Assembly (NCBI GenBank): GCA_034509735.1
Contig: JACGWO010000002.1
Location: 24,103,636 to 24,167,635 of the forward strand
Direction of reading: 5' to 3'
Source of the DNA: Sesamum alatum
Lineage: Eukaryota; Streptophyta; Magnoliopsida; Lamiales; Pedaliaceae
DNA length: 64,000 nt
Shown: positions 48,127 through 60,620 of the stretch, piece after piece
Position numbering within the stretch: position 1 is the first letter of the stretch
Layout of the letters: every line of letters begins with the position of its first letter
Position numbers and translations under genes: made by a program
The notes under the pieces: generated by a model
The model's database searches: none
What the model saw: only the letters and a program-made list of their open reading frames with translations
Told to the model about the DNA's origin: nothing

Positions 48127-50201
48127 GTGGTATCAGAGCCCGTTTCGGTGTATAGGCCTAGAATTCTATGTGCTATGTGCGTTTAAGCATGATAAATGTG
48201 TTTTAATTTACGTTTATAACATGTTTAACGTAGATCTTGATTGGTGTTTAATTTTGCATGGAATTTTAGATCTTGGTTCTCTTGAATGTGTTTATACATG
48301 TTCTAGGGTTGAATTTATCTTGTGGTTCAGAAAAATAGCATGAAAAGTCGAAAAGGAGTGAAAAACAGCGAACCGGCAGCAGCAGCACGCTGGCCACGCG
48401 TGCAGGCAGGGGCCTGCGCGCGCCGAGCGTGCGCGGACAGCGCGCGCCAGGCAAGGGCGCCTGCGCGCGTGCGCGCGCACGGCAGGCGCGGCCGTCTGCG
48501 GTGGACGCATGCGCTGTGCGCGCAGGCATAGGCGCCTGTGCGTGCACGTGCGCCTGGCCGGCCGGCTATGCCGTTATCCGTTTCTCTCCGGTTTTTTGGC
48601 TCATTTTTCAAAACTATTTTTACTGAATTATTTTTATGATATTTTCTGCATTATTCTGAACCCGTTGACTTAGAATATTTATTTTTGAGATTTGGAATTT
48701 CTTAAAATAAATGTTGCTTTGTTGATGAGGAATAGGTTTCCTAACATGATTTAATTCTTGCGATTGTTGCACCAATGATCGAGATTTAAATGTAAAATTT
48801 CGCTATAATTTCTGCATTTTATGATTTTGGACATCATGGTTATTTTATGGCTTGAGCATGAGTAGATCTTGACATGTATTAATATTGCACAAATGTTGGA
48901 TTTTGGAATTATTGAATATATGGGCATATTCTTGAATTGCTGGTTTTTGTGTTTCAGAAATTTAATTGCAAGAAAATATTTAAATATTAAAAACAGTGGT
49001 GGTCGGTAGGGAGGCCGCACGACAGACAGCAGCCGCGCCGGCGAGGGCCCGTGCGCGCAGGCGTGCGCAATGCTGCGCAGCTGCTACGCGAGGACAGCAC
49101 CTGTGCAGGCTGCGCATCTGGCCGGCGGTTGTGGGCCGTTTTTTGGTTTTTTGTTATTTTCGTGCGTTTTTAGAAAATCTGATTTTTCTGTATAATTCTT
49201 GGAATTTTTCTGAATTAATTAACTTGGGGCATTTTTATTTTGGTTGAAATTGGTTATTTCATAGAATTAATATTGCCTTGTTAATTATGGAAAAGAATTT
49301 TCCAACAAAAATCGTTGTGCATAGGTTGCACCATTATCCAATGTTTGGTGTGAATATTTTGTATGTATTTTCTGCATATATTTTATGGTATTGGATATCA
49401 TGGATATTTGAATAGCATGTTTTACGTGGGATATGTCTTTATGCTATTTGTGTTAATTGGATTGACAAAGGATGATTACAAAGCCCCTAGACCGCATGTA
49501 TGGTTTATTTATGTTTATTTGTTAGGTTGTGGCCTGTGTGCCTCTATTTTCCTCTCCCTCTCTTCTAGTTACCTTGGAATAATAAGGCTTGCCCTCTCCC
49601 TCCTAATGTACTCCCCCCAAATGTTTAGTTGGGGATTTTTATTTTCTGATATAATGAGAGTAGAATTAGGGGTGAGGTTTTGTTTTTGTAAATAAACGCT
49701 GCAAGAGAAGACAAGTCCAAGGTATTGGAGGCCCATAGAGGTAGCCATCAGATGGCCCACGGAGGATCCATGGAGAAGGAGCCCGGTGTAGGCCCAAGAT
49801 GGAGAGCCCAAGAAGATAAAGAGGACATACAAGGCCCATTGCATGTAATGGGTTATTAAACCTTGTAATAGCATAGGGCCTATCCTTAGATTGACCATAG
49901 ATCCACTGCGGGCTCAGTGGGTCGCATAGGTTTGGACTTGTGATCATCCTACAGGGGCGTGCTAGGCTTTATTTTGCATGCGATGCGTTTTATATGCTTA
50001 CGATTATTCTATATGCTTTATATATGGTTACATTCATGCTTAGAGTATTTATGCTGTAACGCATGCAAAACACTTAATATGTGATGAGGTCTCGTTCTAT
50101 CAAAACTCTCACTTGATTGAACTAAGTTAAATATAGACCCTTAATAAATGGACTAGGACTCTGGGAGTCTGTCCAAGCCTTCCATCCATGGCAAAAGTGA
50201 G
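48127..50201 (+). other. R7 leader and primer-binding site
   Basis: Primer site TGGTATCAGAGC at 48128-48139. Two GC-rich islands (about 48365-48590 and 49008-49138). Arms GGATGATTACAAAGCCC (49470-49486) and GGACTTGTGATCATCC (49934-49949). Hairpin CCACTG-CGGGCT-CAGTGG (49903-49920) and a CCCATT/AATGGG hairpin near 49835. The leader is cut before the palindromes. No gene supported. Confidence 0.8.
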
Positions 50202-50938
50202 AAACATCATTTGCCTTGGATCACTGAGAACCTCAGGCCTTCCCTTTCCCTTTGCCCATTCCCACTGAGGCAATAAGGGCGCTAGGAGTGCGAGCAGGGG
50301 CTGCAACTGCCTTGCCCTTTCAATTCCTCCTCTTCCAGCGTCCGGCCCTCTTGCCATTCGCCTTGGATGTCGAAGCCTCTTCTATTAATACCGTCGGTGC
50401 AGACTTTTAGGTTATTGCCTCGTATTGGACCAACATGCTGATCAACTCATGAATAGACTTCTCAAGTCCGTTCATGTTGTAGTTTACAACAAACGGGTCA
50501 TAGTATGGAGGAAGCGACTGAAGGATCACGTCAATGTACGTGCCATTGTTAAACCCAACTTTGAGGTCCTCGAGCTTCTCCACTAGAGATAGCATCTTCA
50601 CCCCATAACTCTGTACACACGATCCTTCAGCTAGATTGGTGTCAAAGAATGCTTTTGTGGCGGCATATCTAATATCCCTATCCGGAACCGCGTAAACCTC
50701 ATTCATGCGGAGCATTATGGCTGAGACGTTGTCCAGCCTCTTATATTGCTTCTGGATGTCGTTAGACATTGATGCCAATAAGATACTGCGTACTTTCCGA
50801 TTGTCCTCATGACATTTCTTGAACGTCAAACGTTCTTCTGGCGTGGAGTCCTCCAGCAAGTCGCACGGCGGCGGCTCGTCAAGAAATAGCCTTGGTTCTC
50901 GAAACCGAGGACAATCCTCAGTTTTCTTAGCCAGTCCG
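50202..50938 (-). pseudogene. R8 gag fragment
   Basis: Minus-strand Gag of family A from near the N-terminus (50938) to just before the CCHC knuckle. 50859-50407 is open for 150 codons (TFKKCHEDNRKVRS region); frame breaks fall near 50880 and 50407. It meets R7 leader at 50201 and is split from its own start codon by S2. Confidence 0.88.
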
Positions 50939-51832
50939 TGTTAGAATAGGTGACTAGGAAGCCAATTGGATTGGTGGTTTTGGGGACTATTCGTCAATCT
51001 TTATTACATCAATATTATCCTGATGAAAAGAGTAATTATTCACCACTGGCACTGTGTTTGATGTGCTTACTACCAATGTTGAACGGCGTTTCAACTTCAC
51101 AATAAATGCCTAAAGACCAAAATGCATAACCCATGTAGTTGGACTGCGCATTAGATGACGGCTATGAAACCAACTTCTGAGGGTTGATCTGAAACGTTCC
51201 AAGTCGAGGACCTCGAGCTTGGGCATCGAGTGTCCTATTGAGACTTGCACTAAGTATTGCATTCACTGGGTGAGTGCCGAGTTTCATCAGCGACAGACGA
51301 AGGTCATCTATGCAATTTTAGTGGGTTAGTGGATAAGGTGGTCAACTGACTGAACTAACTCGCGGAAATTATCATATGGAAACCTTGGAGGCTTGGTCGG
51401 TATGACTCGAATTCTGATTCCGATAGTACGGGATTAGTCCTCGGACTTGATGAATTATAGCAGTGACGTGCATACGAAGACTGTATCTTGGATCTGGCGA
51501 TAGGTGATCATTCTGTAAAATGGTTAGGATAAGCCTTGTCTAGTGCAGTTGGAATATGTAGCAAGGACGGTGGATTCCAAGATAGGATCTGTCCCCTGTC
51601 AGTAGACGGTGATGGCGCCTATGCACTCTGAGATGGTTTAGACTCTAAAAGTCTATGGCCATAGCAATTGATTGAGTACGAAAAGATTTCCTACTTCGAT
51701 CGATAGAGTAAACACATCTTGGGTATGAAGCATAGTTGCCCTATCAAGGATAGGAACCGATGCCCAATTCTATACCCTAGACTAAGGCCGGGAGACGGTC
51801 GATAGTAGGACCGGCCAATCCACTTTCCTTTA
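50939..51832 (+). mobile_element. S2: solo LTR, family D, internally deleted
   Basis: 894 bp, from TGTTAGAATAGGTGAC to a plausible LTR end CTTTCCTTTA, flanked by GTCCG (50934-50938) and GTCTG (51833-51837), a 5-bp duplication with one later change. R8 Gag resumes after it. The conserved core and everything after it are missing, so about 1.3 kb was lost from inside. Confidence 0.75.
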
Positions 51833-51837
51833 GTCTG

Positions 51838-51900
51838 AATAGTTCGTTCCGTTGAATTTATTGGTCTCAAGTACCATGATTAAGGGATTCTTAGACACAT
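51838..51900 (-). pseudogene. R8 gag start
   Basis: ATG at 51900 (minus; ATGTGTCTAAGAATCCC) and about 20 codons of the Gag N-terminus, separated from the rest of the gag at 50202-50938 by S2. Confidence 0.85.
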
Positions 51901-52590
51901 CTACATTTATAAAAATGTAAAGCAGAAATTAGCAGATGATGGTAATATTATTATTCAAGTTGAGGACATGATCTTTTAGTCTTTAACCCTCCCATTATTT
52001 ATACGAGAGTCCACCACTCTCAAGTGGAGTTTTGGGAAACCATTTCCTAGTGGACTCGGATCCATAAGCGTGATCTCCATGCCCCGTTTTTATGATTCAC
52101 ATGAAAAAAACCTCATGGGAGATATCCAAAATATCATTCTCATTCAATGAGATTCCCAAGATATTTTTCCTCACCTATTCGCATCGAGGACTCCGAACGA
52201 ACCATGTTACTCAGTGTTGGACCTAACCTATCAACTAAATCATGCTTCAACTATCACCCCCACGAATCGTGACACAGGGAAACAACGAGTGCAATCTCTT
52301 TGTTCACAACAATGGTGCAGCTTTTCCCTAGTCCAATTATGCCACGACTCGTGAGACCACACTTAGGTAATGGTAGCTTCCTCACCATATTGTTGTGGAT
52401 GGAAGGCTTGGATAGATCAAAATGCCATTTTGATCCAAGTCCATTCTGGGCGTAATATTTTATTTGGTCCAACCAAATGAGAGTTTAATGATAATGACCG
52501 AGACCTCATCACATTAAGTGTCTTTGCATGCATAAATATCCAATATTCATAAAGCATTAAATAAATACGCCGCATGAAAATAAAACATAG
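51901..52590 (-). other. R8 leader, gag-proximal part
   Basis: Minus-strand family A leader: TATAAATA at 51996-52003; palindromes CACGAATCGTG (52261-52271, centre base changed, arms intact) and CACGACTCGTG (52343-52353), 82 bp apart. It is cut by S3 at the duplication CATAG. Confidence 0.82.
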
Positions 52591-54811
52591 TGTTAAAATA
52601 GGTGACCAGAAAGCCAATAGGTTTGGCGATTTGTAACCTATTTGACAATTTGATGTAAATGTAATATTATTATGTGATGAAAAAAATGAGTGTTCGTCAC
52701 TATTGGTACCTACTTTGTTGTGCTCATTTTACATATGTTAAAATGGTGTTTTACTTATATCGCAACAAAGCCCACAAACCACAATTAGCAACTCATGCAG
52801 TTGGGCCACGCATTGGATGGTGGTCATGAAACCAACTGATTGAGAGTTGGGTCTGAAACGTACCAACTCGAGGACCTTAAGACAGGGCATCGAGAGTCCT
52901 ATTGAGACTTGCATCAAGAGTTGTGTTCATTGGATGAGTGTCGTGTTTCATCGGCGACAGGCGTGGGATGCCTACACGATCTTGATGGGTTGGTCAACTG
53001 GGGTCGAGCCGACTGGACTGACTCGCGGCGATCATCATATGGAAGCCTTGGAGGGTTGGTCGGTATGATTGGATTTCCCCGGTTCCGATAGTACGGGAGT
53101 AATCCTCAAACTTGAGGAACCATGGCAGTCACGTGCACAGGACGGCTGTATCTTGGATCTGGTGAGAGGTGAACATTTTGTAAGATGATCATTATAAGCC
53201 TTGTCAAGTGCAGTCGGAATGTGTAGCGAGGACGGCGCGTTCCAATAAGAGGATCCGTCCCTTATTAGTATGTGACAGAGGTATCTCCTATGCACTCGGA
53301 GACACGTTCATGCTATTTAAATCTATGGCCACAGTGGTTGGTCGAACAGGGAATGATTTTCTATTTCGATGCAATGAGGCATGCGTGGTCTCGAGTATTA
53401 AGCATAGATGCCTAGTCAAGGATGGGAACCGACGACCAATTTCATACCCTAGACTAAGGCCGGGAGACGGTAGACGGAAGGACCGTACCCGTACGGAATC
53501 AACACCTAAATGTTCACACCAACATTCACTCTATTCTTTAGTGCCATGGACCGTTGCTAGACGGCCACCTATTGTAACGGGCCCTTGTGTGACACGGGCC
53601 CAAGTCTAGCTGAGGGTGAACCTAAAAGGTCACACACAAATCACCGAGAAGGTTGAGAGATTTTCTTGGAGTCAATCTCGAATGATAAATAAGTAATTGG
53701 ATTAAGGGATTGTCCAATGGATGGACGGGTTGATATTGTATTGGGCCCTCGTTTAATCGTAAATTGGATTTACCGATTAATTATGAAAAGTCGAGATATT
53801 GGATCTTTTGATTAGATTAAAAGACCAACGAGAATAATTTAAGTGGAAATTAAATTGCATTTAATTTTGGATTCGTCGCAATTGGATTACGGAATAACCC
53901 AGTCCGTTAAATTTTGACTCGAGAGGAGAACTAATTTCTATTTTGGAGTAGGAAGAAGTTGGACTTCTTTCCTAGTTCAACATGGCTGAAAATGCTCCCT
54001 TGGAGGAAGCAAAATTCAGCCATGTTGGATGCAAGGTGGCGGTTGACTTGTCTCTTTTGGTAAGAGACAAATGAACTCCAATCAAGCCCTTCACTTTTGG
54101 TATGATTTGATCATACCTTAAAAGTTGGTAGGCTTGATTGAAGAATTAATGGTGATTGATTGGGATGCATCTAGACATCCTTGGATGAACCTAGACACAT
54201 TCCAATAATCACATTAATTACGTATATATATTGGAATATACTAACACCTTGTGTATGGAAATCATAATTCATCTTTTCTAGGAAAAGAAGAAGCACATTT
54301 TCGGCCTCCTCTCTCCCTCGCACTCTCGGCCACTCTCTCCCTCTTTTACCTTTGTTCTTCATTTGGTCTTGGATCAAAATGGAAGAACAAAGAAGTTTTA
54401 AGAAGAACGCTAATTCATAGTGTTCATCTTCTTAAAATCGATTCCTTCACAAACCCGTTTTCTTCTAGCAAGGAGAACGTGTGTTTTTCTTTCGGTGTGC
54501 TGTGGATCACTTTTAGAGAGTTCATACTTTTGAACTTGGTGAGCATTCGGAAAAAGGAACAAAGCTTGTAGCCGTACGCGTATGAAAAACTACGAAGGTA
54601 ACATCCTAACTACGCTTCTATTGTTTTTTCATTCATCTATGCCCTATGTGTAATACATGTTATAGTATTTATACATCCTACATCTAACGCCCAGTTGAGC
54701 TCCCAAGGGTACACCCATTGGGATTACGTTTATTTATTTTATTTAAATTTATGTATTTTCCATGCTTCTCGCTTCCGCTCGCGCTCCCGGGGCGGATCCG
54801 CTTGTCCTTCA
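52591..54811 (+). mobile_element. S3: solo LTR, family A, with target duplication
   Basis: 2221 bp from TGTTAAAATAGGTGACC to GTCCTTCA, flanked by the perfect duplication CATAG (52586-52590 and 54812-54816). It sits in the leader of R8 on the opposite strand. No primer site or internal sequence is attached. Conserved core about 53525-53635; terminal hairpin near 54697 with one mismatch. Confidence 0.95.
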
Positions 54812-55124
54812 CATAGCATAACCAGGATGATCACAAGCTAACCTATGCGACCGACTGAGCTCGCAGTGAGTCTATCGTCTATCTAGGGTGGTCCTACACT
54901 ATTACATAAGTGATTAAGCCATTGTCATTCCAATGGGTCTTGTGGCTCTTCTTGTTTTACGCCTTGATGTAACACCTTTGGCCTCCGACTCCATGGGCTT
55001 GTTATTACAAAAGAAACCTCACCAACATTTCTAACTACTCTCATTACATAGAAAAGTAATACATGGTACAGGAAATAAACAAGCCTTATCATCATGAGGC
55101 TAAAATGGGAGATGATAGCCCCAA
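54812..55124 (-). other. R8 leader, continued
   Basis: The leader resumes after S3 with the paired-arm region in degraded form (GATGATCACAAGC at about 54829, GACTGAGCTCGCAGTGAG at about 54863), then stops at CCCAA, where R9 starts. R8's primer site and 5' LTR would lie beyond R9, outside the window. Confidence 0.83.
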
Positions 55125-57351
55125 TGAAGGACAAGCGGATCCGCCCGGGAGCGCGAGCGGAAGCGAGAAAGCGAGAAATTGTGCGCAAATTTAAATCGAA
55201 TTCAAAATACGCGAATCCCAAGGGGTGTACCCTTGGGTGCTCAACCGGGCGTTCGATGTAGGATGTGTAAATATTAAAACATATATTTAAGCACATAGGG
55301 CATAGATATATAAATGAAATCAATCAAAGCGTAATAAACTGTTACCTTTGATTGTTTAGCGTATGCTCCCGGCTACTTGCGTTGTTCCTTCTCCGGAATG
55401 CTCACGAAATCCAAACGTATGGATTCTCCAAAGGTGATCCACACCACACCGGAAGAAACACACGTTCTTCTTGCTAGAAAAGAACGGGTTTAGGAAGGAA
55501 TCGGTTTAAGAGAAGAACACTGTGAATTAGTGTTCTCTTAAACTTACTTTGTTCTTCTTCTTGATTCAAAATCAAGTGAAGAACACAAGGGTAAGAGAGG
55601 GAGGGAGCACGAAATTTTGAGAGAGAGGAGAGGATTTTTGTCTTCTCTTTTTCCTAGAAAAAGATGAATAATGAATCACTTATGCTAGGTGTTGTATATT
55701 CTAATATATATACATAATTAATGTGATTATTGGAATGTGTCTAGGTTCATCCAAGGATGTCTAGATTCATTCCAATCAATCACCATCAATTCTTCAATCA
55801 AGCCTACCAAAATTTATGGTATGATCAAATCATACCAAAAGGGAAGAGCTTGATTGGAGTTGATTTGTCTCTTTCCAAAAGAGACAAGTCAACATACCAT
55901 CTAGCATGCAACATGGCTGATTTTGCTTCCTCCAAGGGAGCATGTCGGCTATGTTTAATTAAGGGAAGAAGTCCAACTTCTTCCTATTTCAAATTATGAA
56001 TTATTTCTCCTCTCGGGTATAATTTAACGGACAGGGTTTTATCGTAATCCAATTACGACGAACCCAATATTAAATCCAATTTAATGTCCACTTAAATTAT
56101 TCCCGTTGATCTTTTAATCCAATTAAAAGATCCAACGTCTCAACATCTCAACTTTCCATATTTAATCGAAAATCCAATTCACCGATTAAATGAAAGCCCG
56201 ATACAATATCGGCCCGTCCATCCAATGGACTTTCCCTTAAGTAATCCAATTACTTATTTTATCCTTCGAGATTGACTCCAAGTCGATCTCTCAACCTCCT
56301 CGGTGATTTGTGTGTGACCCTTTAGGTTCACCCTCAGCTAGACTTGGGCACGTGTCCCACAAGGGCCCGTTAGCATGGGTGGCCGTCTAGCAACGGTCCA
56401 TGGCACTAGAGACTAGGTGAATTGGCGTGAACATTTAGGCGCCGATTCCGTACGGGTACGATCCTTCCGTCTACCGTCTCCCGGCCTTAGTCTAGGGTAT
56501 GGAATTGGGGTCGGTTCCCATCCTTGACTAGGCATCTATGCTTAATACTCGAGACCACGTATGCTTCATTGCGTCGACACAGGGAACCATTCCCTATTCG
56601 ACCAACCACTGTGGCCACAGCTTCAAACAGCATGAACGTGTCTCCGAGTGCATAGGAGATACCTCTGTCACATACTGACAGGGGACGGATCCTCTTCTTG
56701 GAATCCACCGTTCTCGCTACACATTCTGACTGCACTGGACAAGGCTTATAATGATCATCTTACAGAATGATCACCTCTCGCCAGATCCAAGATACAGCCG
56801 TCCTGTGCATGTGACTGTCATGATTCCTCAAGTCTGAGGATTACTCCCGTACTATCGGAACCGGGAAAATCCAATCATACCGACCAAGCCTCCAAGGCTT
56901 CCATATGATGATCGCCGCGAGTCAGTCCAGTCGGCTCGACCCCAGTTGACCAACCCATCAAGATTGTGTAGGCGTCCCACGCCTGTCGCCGATGAAACAC
57001 GACACTCATCCAATGAACACGACTCTTGATGCAAGTCTCAATAGGAGTCTCGATGCCCTGTCTCGAGGTCCTCGACTTGGAACGTTTCAGACCCAACTCT
57101 TAATCAGTTGGTTTCATAACCACCATCCAATGCGTGGCCCAACTGCATGAGTTGTTATCCATGGTCTGTGGGCTTTGTTGCGATATACGTTAAACACCAT
57201 TTAACAAATGTAAGATGAGCGCAACAAAGAAGGTACCATTGGTGACGAATATTCATCTTATTCATCACATAGTAATATTACATTTACATCAAGTTGTCAG
57301 ATAGGTTACAAATCGCCAAACCTATTGGCTTTCTGGTCACCTATTCTAACA
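55125..57351 (-). repeat. R9 3' LTR (family A)
   Basis: 2227 bp on the minus strand, TGTTAG at 57351 and TTCA ending at 55125. Terminal hairpin near 55229 perfect; core near 56290-56415; palindrome GGTATGAT/ATCATACC near 55818. Confidence 0.95.
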
Positions 57352-57366
57352 ATCTCCCACTTGACC
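57352..57366 (-). other. R9 polypurine tract
   Basis: Minus-strand GGTCAAGTGGGAGAT, directly before the 3' LTR start. Confidence 0.92.
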
Positions 57367-60300
57367 TAAAGCCAATCACCCATTGTTCTCAAACCTCTTA
57401 TTCAGATGGCGAGTGTGGGCAACTTGCGACATGGGCTTAGCAAGTGGATCTGCTATGTTTTCTGCGGAGCTGACTCGGTCCAATCGAACGTCACTCGTGC
57501 TAACCATCTCTCTAAGCAAATGGTAGCGTCTAAGAATATGCTTGGATCGTGATGAGATCTCGGTTCCTTTGCAAGCGCTATTGCCCCGTTGTTATCATAA
57601 AAGATAATTACAGGCTTAGCAATGCTAGGTTCTACATCCAACCCTTGGATGTAGCTCATCAACCGAACCACTCCTTAGCAGCTTCCAAAGCCGCAATGTA
57701 TTCAAAACTCTATGGTGGAGTCCGCCGTGGTAGCCTACTTGGAACCCTTCCAAGTAACCACGCCACCATTTAGTCTAAATACAAAACCATACTGAGACTT
57801 GGCATCATCGTCATCCGACTGGAAGCTAGCGTCGCTATAGCCTTCCAGTATCAACTCTCCACCGCTATAGATCAAGAACATGTCCGTAGTCCTTTTTAGG
57901 TACTTTAGGATAGTCTTGACTGCACTCCAGTGTGCCTCCCCGGCACACGACTGATATCGACTTGTTACGCTCAAAGCGAAAGCCACATCAGGTCTAGTGC
58001 ACTGAACAGCATACTGTATGCTGCCTACGGCTGAAGCATAGGGATGTCCAACATCCTTTTAAGCTCCTCATCAGTCTTAGGAGACTGCTTCTTGGATAAC
58101 TTAATTCCATGCCTCATGGGAAGGAATCCTCGTTTTGAGTTCTCCATCTTGAATCTCTTCAAAACTTTCTCAATATACGAGGACTAGGCCATTCCTAACA
58201 TCCTTCTAGATCTATCCCTGTAGATCTTGATGCCAAGGATGTAGGATGCCTCGCTCATATCCTTCATGGAGAATTGTGTTGACAACCAAACTTTAGTGGT
58301 ACCCAACATCTTAGCGTCATTCCCAATGAGCAAGATGTCATCCACGTAAAGCACCAGAAACGCAACTGAGCTCCCACTGATCTTCTTGTATACACAAGGA
58401 TCGGACTCGTTCTTGATGAAATCATATCCCACTGATCTTCTTGTATACACAAGCACCAGAAACTTTTTTCCAGGAACACTGCGTTTCGCGAGACAAAAAC
58501 CTTTTGCTCGGAGGGATCATAGAAATAATACCCCGCAGTTTCTTTCGGATAGCCGATGAACCTGCATAAACTAGACCTCGAGTCCAGTTTATCTCCCACT
58601 AATCTCTTGACATATGCGGGGCAACCCACACTTTTCAAGTATTTGTAGGAGGCAGGCTTGCCATGCCATATCTCATATGGCGTCTGGGATACCTTTTTAG
58701 ATGGCGCCAAGTTTCAAAACTTTGGCCGCCGTCTCAAGAGCGTATCCCCAGAAGGAAAGGGGTAGTTTGGTAAAACTCATCATGGATCGGACCATGTCCA
58801 ACAAGGTCCGATTCCTCCTTTCAGACACACCATTAAGCTGCGGTGTTCCAGGAGGGGTCCACTGAGTGAGAATCCTATTCTCTTTTAGATAATCAGTAAA
58901 CTCACCACTCAAATACTCTCCACCTCGGTCCGACCGAAGGGCTTTGATCTTTCGATCGGTTTGGTTCTCTACTTCAAGTCTGTATTCCTTAAACCTTCCA
59001 AAGGCTTCAGACTTGTACCTCATCAGCTAAACATAACCATACCGTGAGTGATCATCGGTAAAGGTTATGAAGTACGAGTACCGACCTCTAGCCTGAGTAT
59101 TTAGTGGACCACAGACATCTGTAATGGATTAAATCCAACAGACCACTGGCTAGCGTACTTTGTCCAACAAAGGGTTTCTTGGTCATCTTTCCCTTTAGAC
59201 AGGATTCGCAGGTCGTAGGTTGTCCAAATCGTCTATTTCTAGACTCTTTGAGTCCACCAACCTTCTTATCCTATCTTTAGAGATATGACCTAACCTCGCA
59301 TGCCATATCTGTGCGTATTATGATCATCACGTTTCGTTTGTGTTCTGCAGTCATAATCCAATTAGACTGTTGAAGTATGTACAGACCGTTGACCAATGTA
59401 CCAAGCAGATGAGAAATACCATCTTTGATAATGAAAAAATCGTTTTTATTGATGGTAAATTCATATCCCTCCTTATCAAGGACCGGGATGGAAACAATAT
59501 TTTTGATCATGCTAGGTAGATAGAAACAGTCGTTCAGTACAATCCTAACATGACTACTAATGGCTAACTCTAGTGATCCTACGGCCTCCGCAGCAACGGC
59601 CTTGCCATCGCCTAGCCTCAGGATCATCTCATCCTTGGTTAGTCTTTTGCTTCTTTGCAGTGCCTGCAAATCATTGCAGATGTGAGCACCACACCCGGTA
59701 TCCAATACCCATGAAGCAGAATTAGTAATCATATTAACTTCAACCACAAACACACCTGGGTTGGAGAGGAGTTGTGGGCACTCCCTCTTCCAATGCCCTT
59801 TCCCTTGGCAATGCATGCAGACATCATTTTCCTTGGACTGCTGAGAACCACGGGCCTTCCCTTTCCCTTTGCTCGGTCCAACCGGAGCAACAGGGACGCC
59901 CGGAGCGTGAATAGGGGCCACAACCGTCTGCCCTTTGCCCTTCTTCCTCTTCCAGCGTCCGGCCTCTTGCCATTCGCCTTGGAGGTCGAAGCCTCTCCTA
60001 TCAATACCGCCGGCGCCGACTTGTGGGTCATTGCCTCGTATTGGACCAGCATGTTGATCAACTCATGAATAGACTTCTCAAAGTCCGTTCATGTTGTAGT
60101 TTACAACAAACGGGTCATAGGGGATGGAGGAAGCGACCTGAGGATCACGTCAATGTACGTGTCATTGTTAAGCCCAGCTTTAAGGTCCTAGAGTTTCTCC
60201 ACTAGGGAGAGCATCTTGACCCCATGACTTTGTACAGACGCTCCTTCAGCAAGCTTGGTGCCAAAGAATGCTTTTGTGGCGGCATATCTAATATGCCTAT

Positions 60301-60620
60301 CTGGAACCGCATAAACCTCGTTCATGCGGATCATTATGGCGGAGACGTTGTCCAGCCTCTCATACTGCTTCTGGATGTCGTTAGACATCGAAGCCAGTAT
60401 GATACTGCGTACTTTCCGGTTGTCCTCATGCCATTTCTCGAACGTCAAACGTTCTTCAGGCATGGACCCCTCCGGTAAGTCGCTCGGTGGTTGCTCGTCC
60501 AAGACGTAGCCTTGGTTCTCGAAACCGAGGACAATCCTCAGGTTTTCTCAGCCAGTTCGAGTAGTTCATTCCGTTGAATTTGTTAGTCTCAAGAATCATG
60601 GTTAATGGGTTCTTAGACAT
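57367..60620 (-). pseudogene. R9 gag-pol (broken, RT largely deleted)
   Basis: ATG at 60620 (minus; MSKNPLTMILETNKF). An extra A near 60543 shifts the frame; 60502-60188 is open and ends in TAG. The CCHC knuckle (59778-59819, CMHCQGKGHWKREC) is intact, and protease DTG is at 59694-59702. Shifts follow near 59330 and through the integrase zinc region. The integrase core (DRGGEYLSGEF, QLNGVSERRN) is open at 59023-58697. Near 58470 the frame jumps from the integrase C-terminus to the RT region with YVDD (58337-58348), and a short stretch of RT (CCCACTGATCTTCTTGTATA at 58378 and 58427) is repeated at the join. RNase H has the shared frameshift near 57668 and a TAG near 57737. Not functional. Confidence 0.92.

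Larger units (their letters stand above)
44395..50201 (+). mobile_element. R7: family B 5' fragment (LTR and leader)
   Basis: LTR 44395-48126 (interrupted by a Mutator-like element), primer site 48128-48139, leader to about 50201, where it meets minus-strand Gag of R8. No coding sequence of R7 remains. Confidence 0.88.
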
